From Paraburkholderia fungorum (GTDB lineage: Bacteria > Pseudomonadota > Gammaproteobacteria > Burkholderiales > Burkholderiaceae), in the NCBI RefSeq assembly GCF_900099835.1, contig NZ_FNKP01000001.1:1674001-1738000 (forward strand): a stretch of DNA of 64,000 bases. Direction: 5' to 3'. The notes beneath the pieces were generated by a model that searched no databases, had not been told where the DNA came from, and saw only the letters and a program-made list of their open reading frames with translations. Below are positions 19,657 through 27,308 of this stretch, piece after piece (the first letter of the stretch is position 1; every line of letters starts with the position of its first letter). The translations under genes were made by a program, and so were the position numbers.

Positions 19657-20037
19657 TTAGCGCGACAGCAAGGACACCGTGGCGATGCCCAGAATCGTCA
19701 TGACGAGCGATGCGCCGACGTGAATCGCGACTTCGCCCGCGGCCCAGCCGAGCCGGCCGTCCTGCAAGCGTTGCACGACTTCCGCCGAGAAGGTCGAGAA
19801 GGTGGACAGGCCACCCATCAGGCCGGTAATGACGAAAAGCCGCCATTCCGGCGAGATTTGCGGCGCGCGCGCGAAGCCCGCCACTGCTACGCCGATGATG
19901 TAACCGGCAATGACGTTGGCTGCGAGCGTGCCGAGCGGCAAGCCGCTGAACACGCCGTTCAGGCGGACACCGAGAAACCAGCGAAACAGCGAGCCGAGTG
20001 CGCCGCCGATGGCGACTGCGAGAAAGGACCAATACAT
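19657..20037 (-). CDS. crcB: Fluoride efflux channel CrcB/Fluc
   Basis: The 126-residue membrane protein has four hydrophobic helices and typical CrcB signatures: [13 protein letters not shown] at residues 11-23, [16 protein letters not shown], and [16 protein letters not shown] at 71-86, containing the conserved Phe/Thr residues of the fluoride pore. It forms a dual-topology dimer that exports fluoride from the cytoplasm. The start was placed at the ATG 20035-20037, giving the normal family length of about 125; the frame stays open upstream, but that part is the riboswitch leader. A fluoride riboswitch precedes it on the same strand, directly supporting the function. The Shine-Dalgarno sequence is weak. 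Confidence 0.95.
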   Translation of the reverse strand: MYWSFLAVAIGGALGSLFRWFLGVRLNGVFSGLPLGTLAANVIAGYIIGVAVAGFARAPQISPEWRLFVITGLMGGLSTFSTFSAEVVQRLQDGRLGWAAGEVAIHVGASLVMTILGIATVSLLSR

Positions 20038-20114
20038 GAGAAGGGCCTGGCGAAACCGGGTGTCGACGTATCGGACCGGGCGGGCAGCGCGACGCCGCAT
20101 TCGCGAAGGCCCGG

Positions 20115-20166
20115 GCGAAGCAGGCATCATCGGCCACAGGGGCGGTTTGGGAAGATGCCATCTCCA
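20115..20166 (-). promoter_or_regulatory. Fluoride riboswitch (crcB RNA motif)
   Basis: Read on the minus strand, the leader of crcB begins GGAGATGGCATCTTCCC, continues with AAACCGCC, and ends with GGCCGATGATGCCTGC. This fits the fluoride riboswitch consensus: conserved GAUG after the first G-G, the AAAC-GCC strand, and the G-GC-GAUG-AUGCC closing element. P1 can form with GGA/UCC, P2 with GCC/GGC and the long-range stem GGCAU/AUGCC. The aptamer ends about 80 bases before the crcB ATG. Fluoride binding is expected to switch on expression. Confidence 0.88.
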
Positions 20167-20336
20167 GCGCGCGAGTCTAACATCGGCGGAGCTTGGGGGG
20201 ACAGGTCGGCGCGGAGCCAGGGGAGCTATGCGGCGGGTCTTGGGGCCGCTTTTCAATCGCAGTCTTAACCGCGTTTTTCACCGTATTCGCAGCCGACCGT
20301 GCGACGGTCGAGCAGGGCCATGCTAATAAAGTCAGT

Positions 20337-20374
20337 CGGCTCGACGCGCGCCTGAGACTGCGCGCGTCGAGCCG
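20337..20374 (-). terminator. Inverted repeat 3' of the ammonium transporter gene
   Basis: A 14-bp perfect stem (CGGCTCGACGCGCG with CGCGCGTCGAGCCG, one more pair possible) lies 34 bases past the amt stop. The downstream T-tract on the minus strand is weak (GACTTTATT), so it is a probable terminator only. Confidence 0.55.
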
Positions 20375-20407
20375 GTTTCATCGCTCACGCAACCGGCGCG
20401 TGCCGGC

Positions 20408-21595
20408 TCACTCCGAAGTCGCCGAAATCTTGTGGATCGACAGATCCGCGCCGTTGTATTCGTCTTCCTGATCGAGCCGCAGACCGACCGTCAGGCGAAT
20501 TACACCGTACACCGCCGTGCCGCCGACCGTCGCTATGACGATCCCGCCGAGCGTGCCGATCACCTGCGAGCCGAACGCGACGCCGCCCATCCCGCCGAGC
20601 GCGCGTGAGCCGAAAATGCCCGCGGCGATCCCGCCCCACGCGCCGCACAGCCCATGCAGCGGCCACACGCCGAGCACGTCGTCGATGCGCCAGCGGTTTT
20701 GCACGCACGTGAACATATAGACGAACAGCACGCCCGCGATGCCGCCCGTCACCAGCGCGCCCAGCGGATGCATCACGTCCGAGCCGGCGCACACGGCGAC
20801 CAGCCCGGCCAGCGGGCCGTTATAGGTAAAGCCCGGGTCGTTGCGGCCCGCGAGCCAGGCTGTCAACGTGCCGCCGACCATCGCCATCAACGAATTGACG
20901 GCGACCAGGCCGCTGATCTTGTCGACCGTTTGCGCGCTCATCACGTTGAAGCCGAACCAGCCGACCGTGAGCACCCACGCGCCCAGCGCCAGGAACGGAA
21001 TGTTCGACGGCGGGTGCGCGGCGATGCCGCCATCGCGGTGATAACGCCCGTGCCGTGCGCCGAGCAGCAGCACGGCCGGCAGCGCGACCCAGCCGCCGAA
21101 AGCATGGACCACCACCGAACCGGCGAAATCGTGGAACTGCGCGCCGAACGTCTGATGCAGCCAGTCCTGAACGCCGAAGCGGCCGTTCCACGCGATCCCT
21201 TCGAAGAACGGATAGATGAAACCGACCAGCACGAAGGTCGCGAACAACTGCGGGTTGAATTTCGAGCGCTCTGCAATGCCGCCGGACACGATCGCCGGAA
21301 TCGCGGCGGCGAAGGTCAGCAGGAAGAAGAAGCGCACCAGCGCGTAGCCGTTGTGCGCGGCCAGCGACTCGGCGCTGCCGAAGAACTGCACGCCGTACGC
21401 GATCGTGTAGCCGATGAAGAAGTACGCGATGGTCGACACCGAAAAATCCACGAGGATCTTGACGAGCGCGTTGACCTGATTCTTTTTGCGGACCGTGCCG
21501 AGTTCGAGAAACGCGAATCCCGCATGCATGGCCAGCACCATGGCTGCGCCGAGCAGCAGGAAGAGCGTATCGGTGCCGGTTTTAAAGCTTTCCAT
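20408..21595 (-). CDS. amt: Ammonium transporter (Amt family)
   Basis: This 395-residue inner-membrane protein has about eleven predicted transmembrane helices. The pore histidine pair is visible: His164 in DFAGSVVVHAFGGW and His314 in GVWPLHGLCGAWGG. The N-terminal GTDTLFLLLGAAMVLAMHAGFAFLELGTVRKKN is the family signature. It takes up ammonium or ammonia during nitrogen limitation. It has no cleaved signal peptide and no fused regulatory domain. Unlike most proteobacterial amt genes there is no glnK (PII) gene directly beside it. A sigma-54-type promoter lies about 40-55 bases upstream of the start codon, consistent with NtrC control. Confidence 0.95.
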   Translation of the reverse strand: MESFKTGTDTLFLLLGAAMVLAMHAGFAFLELGTVRKKNQVNALVKILVDFSVSTIAYFFIGYTIAYGVQFFGSAESLAAHNGYALVRFFFLLTFAAAIPAIVSGGIAERSKFNPQLFATFVLVGFIYPFFEGIAWNGRFGVQDWLHQTFGAQFHDFAGSVVVHAFGGWVALPAVLLLGARHGRYHRDGGIAAHPPSNIPFLALGAWVLTVGWFGFNVMSAQTVDKISGLVAVNSLMAMVGGTLTAWLAGRNDPGFTYNGPLAGLVAVCAGSDVMHPLGALVTGGIAGVLFVYMFTCVQNRWRIDDVLGVWPLHGLCGAWGGIAAGIFGSRALGGMGGVAFGSQVIGTLGGIVIATVGGTAVYGVIRLTVGLRLDQEDEYNGADLSIHKISATSE

Positions 21596-22026
21596 CGATG
21601 TGTCCCGCTATGCCAAAAAAACGGGCAATGAATGCAAGAAGTGGGCCAAACTTGTGCGCGACTCGCGTCGGTGAGGTGCAAAACGGCACCGGGATGGGCT
21701 TCTTTATGCGTGCGAGTTAGGTCATGCACATATCTCGCGAATATCGACGCACCTGAATAAAGCATTAGAAAGCACAGTTATAGTGCATTAATTTATCGCC
21801 TCATTTTTTATGATCCAGTTAAGGGCGAAATATTCGATTTTAATTACATTTAATTCAAAATCCTGACGTTTTCAAACTTGGTTTCGGCGTTAATAGCCGT
21901 CGCACTCGCCAGGCGTAATTGGCCCGGACGGACTGCCACATAGCCCGCTTTGTTTCGTGGTGAAACGCCGACATAATGTGCCGTTCCCGTGCCTGATCCA
22001 CGGATCATCGACCCTATGCGCATCGC
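21596..22026. other. Divergent promoter region between amt and histidine kinase
   Basis: About 430 bases, noticeably AT-rich from 21730 to 21890. Apart from the sigma-54-type element for amt, no other element could be assigned. No protein gene is supported. Confidence 0.5.
21633..21649 (-). promoter_or_regulatory. Sigma-54 (RpoN) type promoter for amt
   Basis: On the minus strand the sequence TTGGCCCACTTCTTGCA matches the RpoN pattern TTGGCACG-N4-TTGCA at most positions. It has the invariant GG and GC dinucleotides separated by exactly 10 bases. It is about 40 bases from the amt ATG. No NtrC enhancer site was located with confidence. Confidence 0.7.
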
Positions 22027-23808
22027 ATGAGACTGACCACTAAAGGCCTGCTGCTGATCGCCATTCCGGCGTTCTTCGAACTGGCGTTGCTGTCCGGACT
22101 GGTCAAGGCGCAGTCCGACGCGGCGCTGGCGGAGCGCTGGGCAATCCATAGCGAGGATGTGCTGCGTCAGACCGCCGCGATTCTCGATCCTGTGATGGGT
22201 GAATCCGTCGCGCTGCGCGGCGCGGTTCTCGCTGGAAACACGCGCTTTACGACGCCCGTGGCGTTATGGATGGACGTCGATCGCCGTATCGACCAACTGG
22301 CCGAACTGGTTGCCGACAATCCCGCGCAGGTTGAGCGCGTAGTGCAGATGCGCCAGGAAGTGCAGGCGTATCGCCAATGGTCGGACCGGATTCAGGACAT
22401 GCTGCATTCGGGGCGCCGGCACGATGTGGTCGAACGCTTCCGCGATCTCGCGGAATCCGACGTGCTCGATCGCTTCCGTTTGCAGGCGGTCGCGTTCCAG
22501 ACGGAAGAGCGGCGGCTCGACACGTTGCGCTCGAACGCCGCCGACGAGGCGCGCGAACGTCAGCAAACGCTGATCGTCGCGGCCGCGCTTGGCTCGTTGC
22601 TGTTCGTCGCGCTGGCTATCTGGCTGTTCACACGCGGCGTGCGGGGCCGGCTCGCGTTGCTGTCCGACAATGCCGGACGCCTCGCGGGCAATGAGCCGCT
22701 CGCACCCGTCACGACCGGCCACGACGAACTCGCGCGCCTCGATCAGACCTTGCACGAAACCAGCCGGCGCCTGCTCGAAGCCGAGCGTATCCAGGCGCGT
22801 TTTCAGGCGGATCTGGCGCGCCGCGCGGGCGAACTCGTGCGGATCAACGAGACCTTGCGGCAGCAGACTCAGGAAAACGAGATGTTCATTTACAGCGTGT
22901 CGCACGATCTGCGCGCGCCGCTCGTGAACCTGCAGGGCTTCTCGAAAGAACTGATCCGCGCGTGCGATGAACTGCGCGCGGCGGTTCGCGAGTCGTCGCT
23001 GGCGGCCGCGACGCGGCAACGCATCGAGCGGGTCATCGACGAGGACATCGGCGAGGCGCTGCATTATCTGCAGACCGCCGTGCTGCGGGCGTCGCACATC
23101 ATCGACGCGTTGTTGCGGCTGTCGCGGGTCGGCCGGGTCGAGTACCGGCGGCAAAGGGTGGAGGTGCACGATATCGTGCAACGCGTGGTCGACGCCATGC
23201 AGGGGTCGATCCGGGCAAAGCGGGCTCAGGTGCGCGTCGACGACTTGCCGGCCGTGTGGGGCGATCCCACCGCGCTTGAACAGGTGTTCGCGAACCTGGT
23301 GGGCAACGCGGTGAATTATCTGGACCCCGCGCGCGATGGGCGAATCGAAATCGGCACGACACTAGCGCCGCCAGGCGTTCAGTCGCTACGGATTTTCTAC
23401 GTGCGGGACAACGGCCAGGGCATCCCGGAAGTCGCGTTGCCGCGCCTGTTCAACGCGTTTCAGAGGCTGCACGGCAATTCCACGGCGGGCGAAGGGATTG
23501 GGCTTGCGCTGGTGCGCCGCGTGGTCGAACGGCATGGCGGCCGAGTCTGGGCGGAATCGAAAGAGGGCGTGGGCACGACTTTTTATCTGTCGCTGCCCGA
23601 AGCCGGCATGCGCAATGTCGATCCGGCTGCGGGGCCGTTCACGGTTGCAACGGCTACGACGGCCGCAACAGCCGACGCGGGCGATACGCGCGAAAAGTCC
23701 GATTTATTCGACTGGCGAGCCAATTCCGAGCATCGGGACATGAGCCGCACTACGGGTCATCCGACCGCGCATTCCGCCGATACGTCGCAGCGAATCGGAA
23801 CACGGTGA
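22027..23808 (+). CDS. Membrane sensor histidine kinase with CHASE3-like sensor
   Basis: 593 residues. TM1 (about 7-25) and TM2 (about 180-200) enclose a periplasmic helical CHASE3-like domain. A HAMP segment and coiled coil (about 203-285) follow. The HisKA box YSVSHDLRAPL has phospho-acceptor His293. The ATPase domain (about 410-535) has the N box NLVGNAVNY, the G1 box VRDNGQGI and the G2 box GEGIGLALVRRVVERHGG. The layout resembles phytochrome-type kinases. The last 50 residues are low complexity. No response-regulator gene is adjacent, so it is an orphan. Its 3' end overlaps the convergent gene at 23750-24208 by 59 bases. Confidence 0.9.
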   Translation: MRLTTKGLLLIAIPAFFELALLSGLVKAQSDAALAERWAIHSEDVLRQTAAILDPVMGESVALRGAVLAGNTRFTTPVALWMDVDRRIDQLAELVADNPAQVERVVQMRQEVQAYRQWSDRIQDMLHSGRRHDVVERFRDLAESDVLDRFRLQAVAFQTEERRLDTLRSNAADEARERQQTLIVAAALGSLLFVALAIWLFTRGVRGRLALLSDNAGRLAGNEPLAPVTTGHDELARLDQTLHETSRRLLEAERIQARFQADLARRAGELVRINETLRQQTQENEMFIYSVSHDLRAPLVNLQGFSKELIRACDELRAAVRESSLAAATRQRIERVIDEDIGEALHYLQTAVLRASHIIDALLRLSRVGRVEYRRQRVEVHDIVQRVVDAMQGSIRAKRAQVRVDDLPAVWGDPTALEQVFANLVGNAVNYLDPARDGRIEIGTTLAPPGVQSLRIFYVRDNGQGIPEVALPRLFNAFQRLHGNSTAGEGIGLALVRRVVERHGGRVWAESKEGVGTTFYLSLPEAGMRNVDPAAGPFTVATATTAATADAGDTREKSDLFDWRANSEHRDMSRTTGHPTAHSADTSQRIGTR

Positions 23809-24208
23809 TCAGCGTATTGGAAGACCCAGCGCAGATTTGCCCGCTCAGGCGAAAAACACCAATCACCAATCCGCCCGCTCGCTCAATGCGTGGTAAATAG
23901 CTGCCGTGGTTTAAGCAGCTTGCTGCCGCGAATCGACAGTAGCACGCGCAGGCAATCAGCATCGTGACGAGCGTTAGCGCGTGAAGCGGCGTGGGACGCA
24001 ACCCGGCCAGACCGTTGATCGTAAACAGGGCGCGCGCGACGATCAGCAGCGCGATCCACATGGCGCAAGCCGCCTGTACCAGCATACGCATGCCCGCGAG
24101 ACGCCGCGTACGGTTCTCGCGCGACCAGTTGACGGGCTTACGCGCGCAGAAAAAAGCAATTGCCATCAGCATGACGGCGAGGATGACGATCCAGTCCACC
24201 AGTTCCAT
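23750..24208 (-). CDS. Putative small inner-membrane protein
   Basis: Up to 152 residues. The first 100 contain three hydrophobic stretches (WIVILAVMLMAIAFFCA, AACAMWIALLIVARALFTI and TLVTMLIACACYCRFAA) separated by basic loops (RKPVNWSRENRTRRL). A GGGAG ribosome-binding site lies about 10 bases before the ATG, supporting translation. The last 40 residues read through the 3' end of the histidine kinase gene on the other strand and may not be conserved. The family is not recognised. It could be a small accessory membrane protein, or a fortuitous frame. Confidence 0.5.
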   Translation of the reverse strand: MELVDWIVILAVMLMAIAFFCARKPVNWSRENRTRRLAGMRMLVQAACAMWIALLIVARALFTINGLAGLRPTPLHALTLVTMLIACACYCRFAAASCLNHGSYLPRIERAGGLVIGVFRLSGQICAGSSNTLITVFRFAATYRRNARSDDP

Positions 24209-24398
24209 CGCAAGACACTCCCAAGTGAGCTTGCGACTATAGGAATGAGCTTCTGCAGGAACAATCGGACCAGTCTCAATTACGAAGCGATTGCTTCATT
24301 CGGGCGAGCGTCCTATGCCGAAATGGCATGGCGCTCGCCGATAAATCAGATGGACTCAGAGCAGATTAAGAACCGGCTCAAGCGCGGTTTAAAAACGC

Positions 24399-24980
24399 TC
24401 AAAGTTCAATGCGCGTGCCGAGCAGCACGAGGAATTGACGCAGCCATTCGGGATGCGCAGGCCACGCGGGAGCGGTCACGAAATTGCCGTCGGTGATAGC
24501 GGCGTCGACCGGAATGTCGGCATATTCGCCACCCGCCAGTTTCACTTCGGGCGCGCATGCCGGATAAGCCGAAATGCGTTTGCCGCGGATCACGTCGGCG
24601 GCGGCGAGCAGTTGCGCAGCGTGGCAGATCGCGGCGATCGGTTTGCCCGCTTCGGCGAACTGCCGCACGAGTTCAATTACCTTGTGATTGAGCCGCAGGT
24701 ACTCGGGGGCGCGGCCGCCCGCAATCGCGAGTGCATCGTACTGGCGCGGATCGGCATCGTCGAACGAAGCGTTGAGCGTGAACAGATGGCCCGGCTTCTC
24801 GGTGTAGGTCTGGTCGCCCTCGAAATCGTGGATCGCCGTCTTGATGCGGTCGCCCGCGTGCTTGTTCGGACAGACGGCGTCGACGATATGGCCGACTGCC
24901 TGTAGTGCCTGGAACGGCACCATCGTTTCGTAATCCTCGGCGAAGTCGCCGGTGAGGAACAGAATCTTCTTTGCCGCCAT
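24399..24980 (-). CDS. DJ-1/PfpI family protein (glutamine amidotransferase-like)
   Basis: The 193-residue protein belongs to the DJ-1/ThiJ/PfpI superfamily. The nucleophile elbow [10 protein letters not shown] contains Cys119 followed by His120, and the acidic partner is probably Glu15 in GDFAEDYE. The length and the segments [16 protein letters not shown] and [16 protein letters not shown] match PfpI-type proteins, which act as glyoxalases, proteases or chaperones under carbonyl stress. Which activity applies here cannot be read from sequence. The start was set at the ATG with GGAGG eight bases upstream, rather than an in-frame codon seven residues earlier. The gene is monocistronic. Confidence 0.88.
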   Translation of the reverse strand: MAAKKILFLTGDFAEDYETMVPFQALQAVGHIVDAVCPNKHAGDRIKTAIHDFEGDQTYTEKPGHLFTLNASFDDADPRQYDALAIAGGRAPEYLRLNHKVIELVRQFAEAGKPIAAICHAAQLLAAADVIRGKRISAYPACAPEVKLAGGEYADIPVDAAITDGNFVTAPAWPAHPEWLRQFLVLLGTRIEL

Positions 24981-25296
24981 CGTATGCCTCCAGTTGATCA
25001 ACGGAACATTGCGAACGTCGCTTCACGTTCATGGACGTTTATGACGCTCAGGCAGTCTACTCCATCGCGTTTGACAGAACCGCGACGACTTGCGCGATCG
25101 TTCCAGGCCTTCGTTCCGGGTGCCAAAGTGCCTTTGAACTGGCCGCCGGAAGTGGGCCGGGGCCGTCTTTAACAAGCGCCTTCGGTTCGCATATGACCGT
25201 GCCGTGCGCGCTTCCTGACAAGGGCTTCCGTCGCAACGGCGTATCATGAGCGCGTTTTCGCCAAGCTGAAGCCGCCCACGCGGTTCACATCCAACC

Positions 25297-25776
25297 ATGA
25301 TTTCATCTATTCATTCATCTTTGCTGCGCCGTGTCGCGTGCGTGGTAGTCGTGTTCGGAGGACTGGCCGCGTGCCAGAAGAACGACGCGACCGCAGGGCA
25401 GGTTGCCGGCAAGCTCAACGACGTCGCGCAGGCCGCGGGTCAGAAGCTGGATCAGGCCGCCAGCTACGTCGGCCAGACCGTGGACACGACCAAAAACACC
25501 GCCGAACAGAACCTGCAGTCCGCCACGTCGGCGCCGTCGATCAACATCGACCCCAGCGCACTCGCTTCGACCGCGCAGGCCAATCTGCAGAACGCGGCCA
25601 GCGCGACCCAGGCGCAACTCGGCAAGGCCGCGTCGCTGACCGGGCAGAGCCTCGAAACCGCAGGGCGCAAGCTGCAGGAATGGTCGGCGCAGAATTCGGC
25701 GTCGTCGGCAAATGCGTCGGCTTCGTCGTCAGGCTCGGCCGATTCCGCCGACGCGCAAAAGCAGATGGACAAGTGA
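25297..25776 (+). CDS. Small Ala/Gln-rich lipoprotein
   Basis: 159 residues. The N-terminus is a lipoprotein signal peptide: basic SSLLRR, a hydrophobic core and the lipobox GLAAC with Cys26 as the lipidated residue. The mature protein is almost entirely Ala, Gln, Ser and Thr, with amphipathic helical heptads (GKLNDVAQAAGQKLDQAASYVGQTVDTT). It ends in a Ser/Ala-rich low-complexity tail, so it is probably a coiled-coil envelope lipoprotein. No catalytic motif is visible and function is unknown. It lies about 90 bases before the Rrf2 operator. Confidence 0.8.
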   Translation: MISSIHSSLLRRVACVVVVFGGLAACQKNDATAGQVAGKLNDVAQAAGQKLDQAASYVGQTVDTTKNTAEQNLQSATSAPSINIDPSALASTAQANLQNAASATQAQLGKAASLTGQSLETAGRKLQEWSAQNSASSANASASSSGSADSADAQKQMDK

Positions 25777-25866
25777 TATGCAGGCCACGGTGTTGCACGA
25801 TCAACCGGTCGGTTCGGCATTCGATTCGACGGCAGCCTTGAAGTCAGGTTTGACAGTCCCGTTAAA

Positions 25867-25885
25867 TGTAATTACCATGGTTACA
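25867..25885. promoter_or_regulatory. Rrf2 operator (upstream of the regulator gene)
   Basis: The sequence TGTAA-TTACCATGG-TTACA is an inverted repeat with a 9-base centre, ending 23 bases before the proposed GTG start. The same TGTAA-N9-TTACA plan recurs at 26486-26504, so both are probably bound by the Rrf2 protein. This one would give autoregulation. Confidence 0.7.
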
Positions 25886-25908
25886 CATTGTCGCCGGGCG
25901 GGTTCGCT

Positions 25909-26358
25909 GTGAATACGAGTAGCCGGTTTGCATTTGCGGTTCACGTGCTCGCGCTGCTGTCGTTGCAGAAGGGCGTGCCGCTTTCGTCGGACATGATCGC
26001 GGGCAGCGTGAATACGAATCCCGCGCTGATCCGGCGGCTGCTGACGATGCTGGCGGAGGCGGGTCTCACCACGTCTCAGCTCGGCGCGGGCGGCGGCGCG
26101 TTGCTCGCCAAAACGCCTGAGCAGATCACGTTGCTGGACGTGTATCGCGCGGTGGACGACGCGCAATTGTTCGCGCTGCATCGCGAGGAGCCGAATCCGG
26201 CGTGCATGGTGGGGCGCAATATTCAGGGCGTGCTGCGTGGAATCATCGACGACGCGCAGCGGGCCATGGAAGCCTCGCTCGGCGCACGTACGCTCGCCGA
26301 CGCCACGGCGGACGTGGTGCGCTCGGAGAAGCAACGCGAGCGCAAGCGCCGCGCGTAG
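25909..26358 (+). CDS. Rrf2-family transcriptional regulator (YwnA-like)
   Basis: About 149 residues from a GTG start preceded by GGGCGGG; a TTG seven codons upstream (25888) is the alternative. The winged helix spans about residues 5-75 (FAVHVLALLSLQKGVPLSSDMIAGSVNTNP and IRRLLTMLAEAGLT). The body matches Rrf2 proteins of the YwnA type. The three-cysteine iron-sulfur cluster of IscR/NsrR is absent; only one Cys is seen, in NPACMVG. It is therefore likely a cluster-free sensor, perhaps using that Cys for redox or electrophile sensing. Operators flank it. The oxidoreductase gene downstream is its probable target. Confidence 0.88.
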   Translation: MNTSSRFAFAVHVLALLSLQKGVPLSSDMIAGSVNTNPALIRRLLTMLAEAGLTTSQLGAGGGALLAKTPEQITLLDVYRAVDDAQLFALHREEPNPACMVGRNIQGVLRGIIDDAQRAMEASLGARTLADATADVVRSEKQRERKRRA

Positions 26359-26450
26359 GCATTCAGGTAGCAGTGGCGGAGTAGCAAAGCATCATCAAGG
26401 ACGTGCGTTCAGGGTTCGGAATAACACCTGAAACATGCGTCCGATCGTAG

Positions 26451-26475
26451 ACGGGGGCCCACGCCCCCGTTTTTT
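26451..26475 (+). terminator. Intrinsic terminator after the Rrf2 gene
   Basis: An 8-bp stem (ACGGGGGC and GCCCCCGT) closes a CCAC loop and is followed by TTTTT. It separates the regulator transcript from the next gene, which then has its own operator and promoter. Confidence 0.9.
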
Positions 26476-26482
26476 GCACGAC

Positions 26483-26507
26483 ATATGTAATCAAGTTAGT
26501 TACATAT
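26483..26507. promoter_or_regulatory. Rrf2 operator (upstream of the oxidoreductase gene)
   Basis: ATATGTAA-TCAAGTTAG-TTACATAT is a perfect 8-bp inverted repeat around a 9-base centre, ending 30 bases before the start codon. It contains the same TGTAA-N9-TTACA core as the site before the Rrf2 gene. Confidence 0.8.
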
Positions 26508-26536
26508 AAATCAATCACAGGAACAGGAGTAGTGAC

Positions 26537-27184
26537 ATGAGCAAACAACTGAAGATCGCCTTGTTCGGCGCCACCGGTATGGTCGGTTCGCGAATCGCGG
26601 CAGAAGCGGCACGTCGCGGGCATCAGGTCACGGCGCTGGCGCGTGATCCGTCGCGCGTGCCGGCCGGTGTGGCGAATCTGACAGCGGCGCAAGCCGACCT
26701 GCTCGACGCAGCGAGCGTCGGCGCGGCAGTGCGCGGCCATGACGTGGTGGCAAGCGCTTACGCGCCGCCGCAAGACAATCTGGCGACGTTGACGAACGCG
26801 ACGAAAGCGTTGGTCGAAGGCGTGCGTGCGGCTGGCCTGAAGCGCCTCGTGGTGGTGGGCGGCGCGGGCTCGCTCGAAGTTGCGCCGGGCAAGCAACTGG
26901 TCGATACGGACGGATTTCCCGACGCGTATAAGGCAATTGCGCTCGCGCATCGCGTCGTGCTGGACTACTACCGTACGGTCGCCGATATCGACTGGACGTT
27001 CTTCGCGCCGGCCGCGCTGATCGCGCCGGGCGAGCGCACCGGCACGTTCCGCACCGGCGCAAATACGCTGATCGCCGACGCTGAAGGCAATAGCAGCATT
27101 TCCGCGGAAGACTACGCCATCGCGTTCGTCGACGAACTCGAGCAGGGCCGTTTCGTGCGGCAGATCGCGACAGTGGCGTATTGA
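26537..27184 (+). CDS. NAD(P)-binding oxidoreductase (YwnB-like, NmrA/SDR family)
   Basis: The 215-residue protein has an N-terminal Rossmann motif FGATGMVGSRIAAEAARRGH (GxxGxxG near residues 10-16). The core of the atypical SDR/NmrA-like family follows, with RLVVVGGAGSLEV and DWTFFAPAALIAPG. Relatives are annotated as NAD(P)H-dependent or flavin-reductase-like proteins. In Bacillus subtilis the Rrf2 gene ywnA and the SDR gene ywnB are neighbours, which supports pairing with the upstream Rrf2 regulator. Translation starts at an ATG with a GGAG-type site about 9 bases upstream. The substrate is unknown; a quinone or electrophile is possible. Confidence 0.9.
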   Translation: MSKQLKIALFGATGMVGSRIAAEAARRGHQVTALARDPSRVPAGVANLTAAQADLLDAASVGAAVRGHDVVASAYAPPQDNLATLTNATKALVEGVRAAGLKRLVVVGGAGSLEVAPGKQLVDTDGFPDAYKAIALAHRVVLDYYRTVADIDWTFFAPAALIAPGERTGTFRTGANTLIADAEGNSSISAEDYAIAFVDELEQGRFVRQIATVAY

Positions 27185-27308
27185 GACGCGGGCCGAATTC
27201 CCGGCCCCGCAGATCGCGCAAGCGTCCTAACATTCGGTTACGCATGTACGGTCTCGCCGGGTAAAACTGCGGCTACACTTGGCGTCTCCCGTTTTTCTAC
27301 GGATTGCC

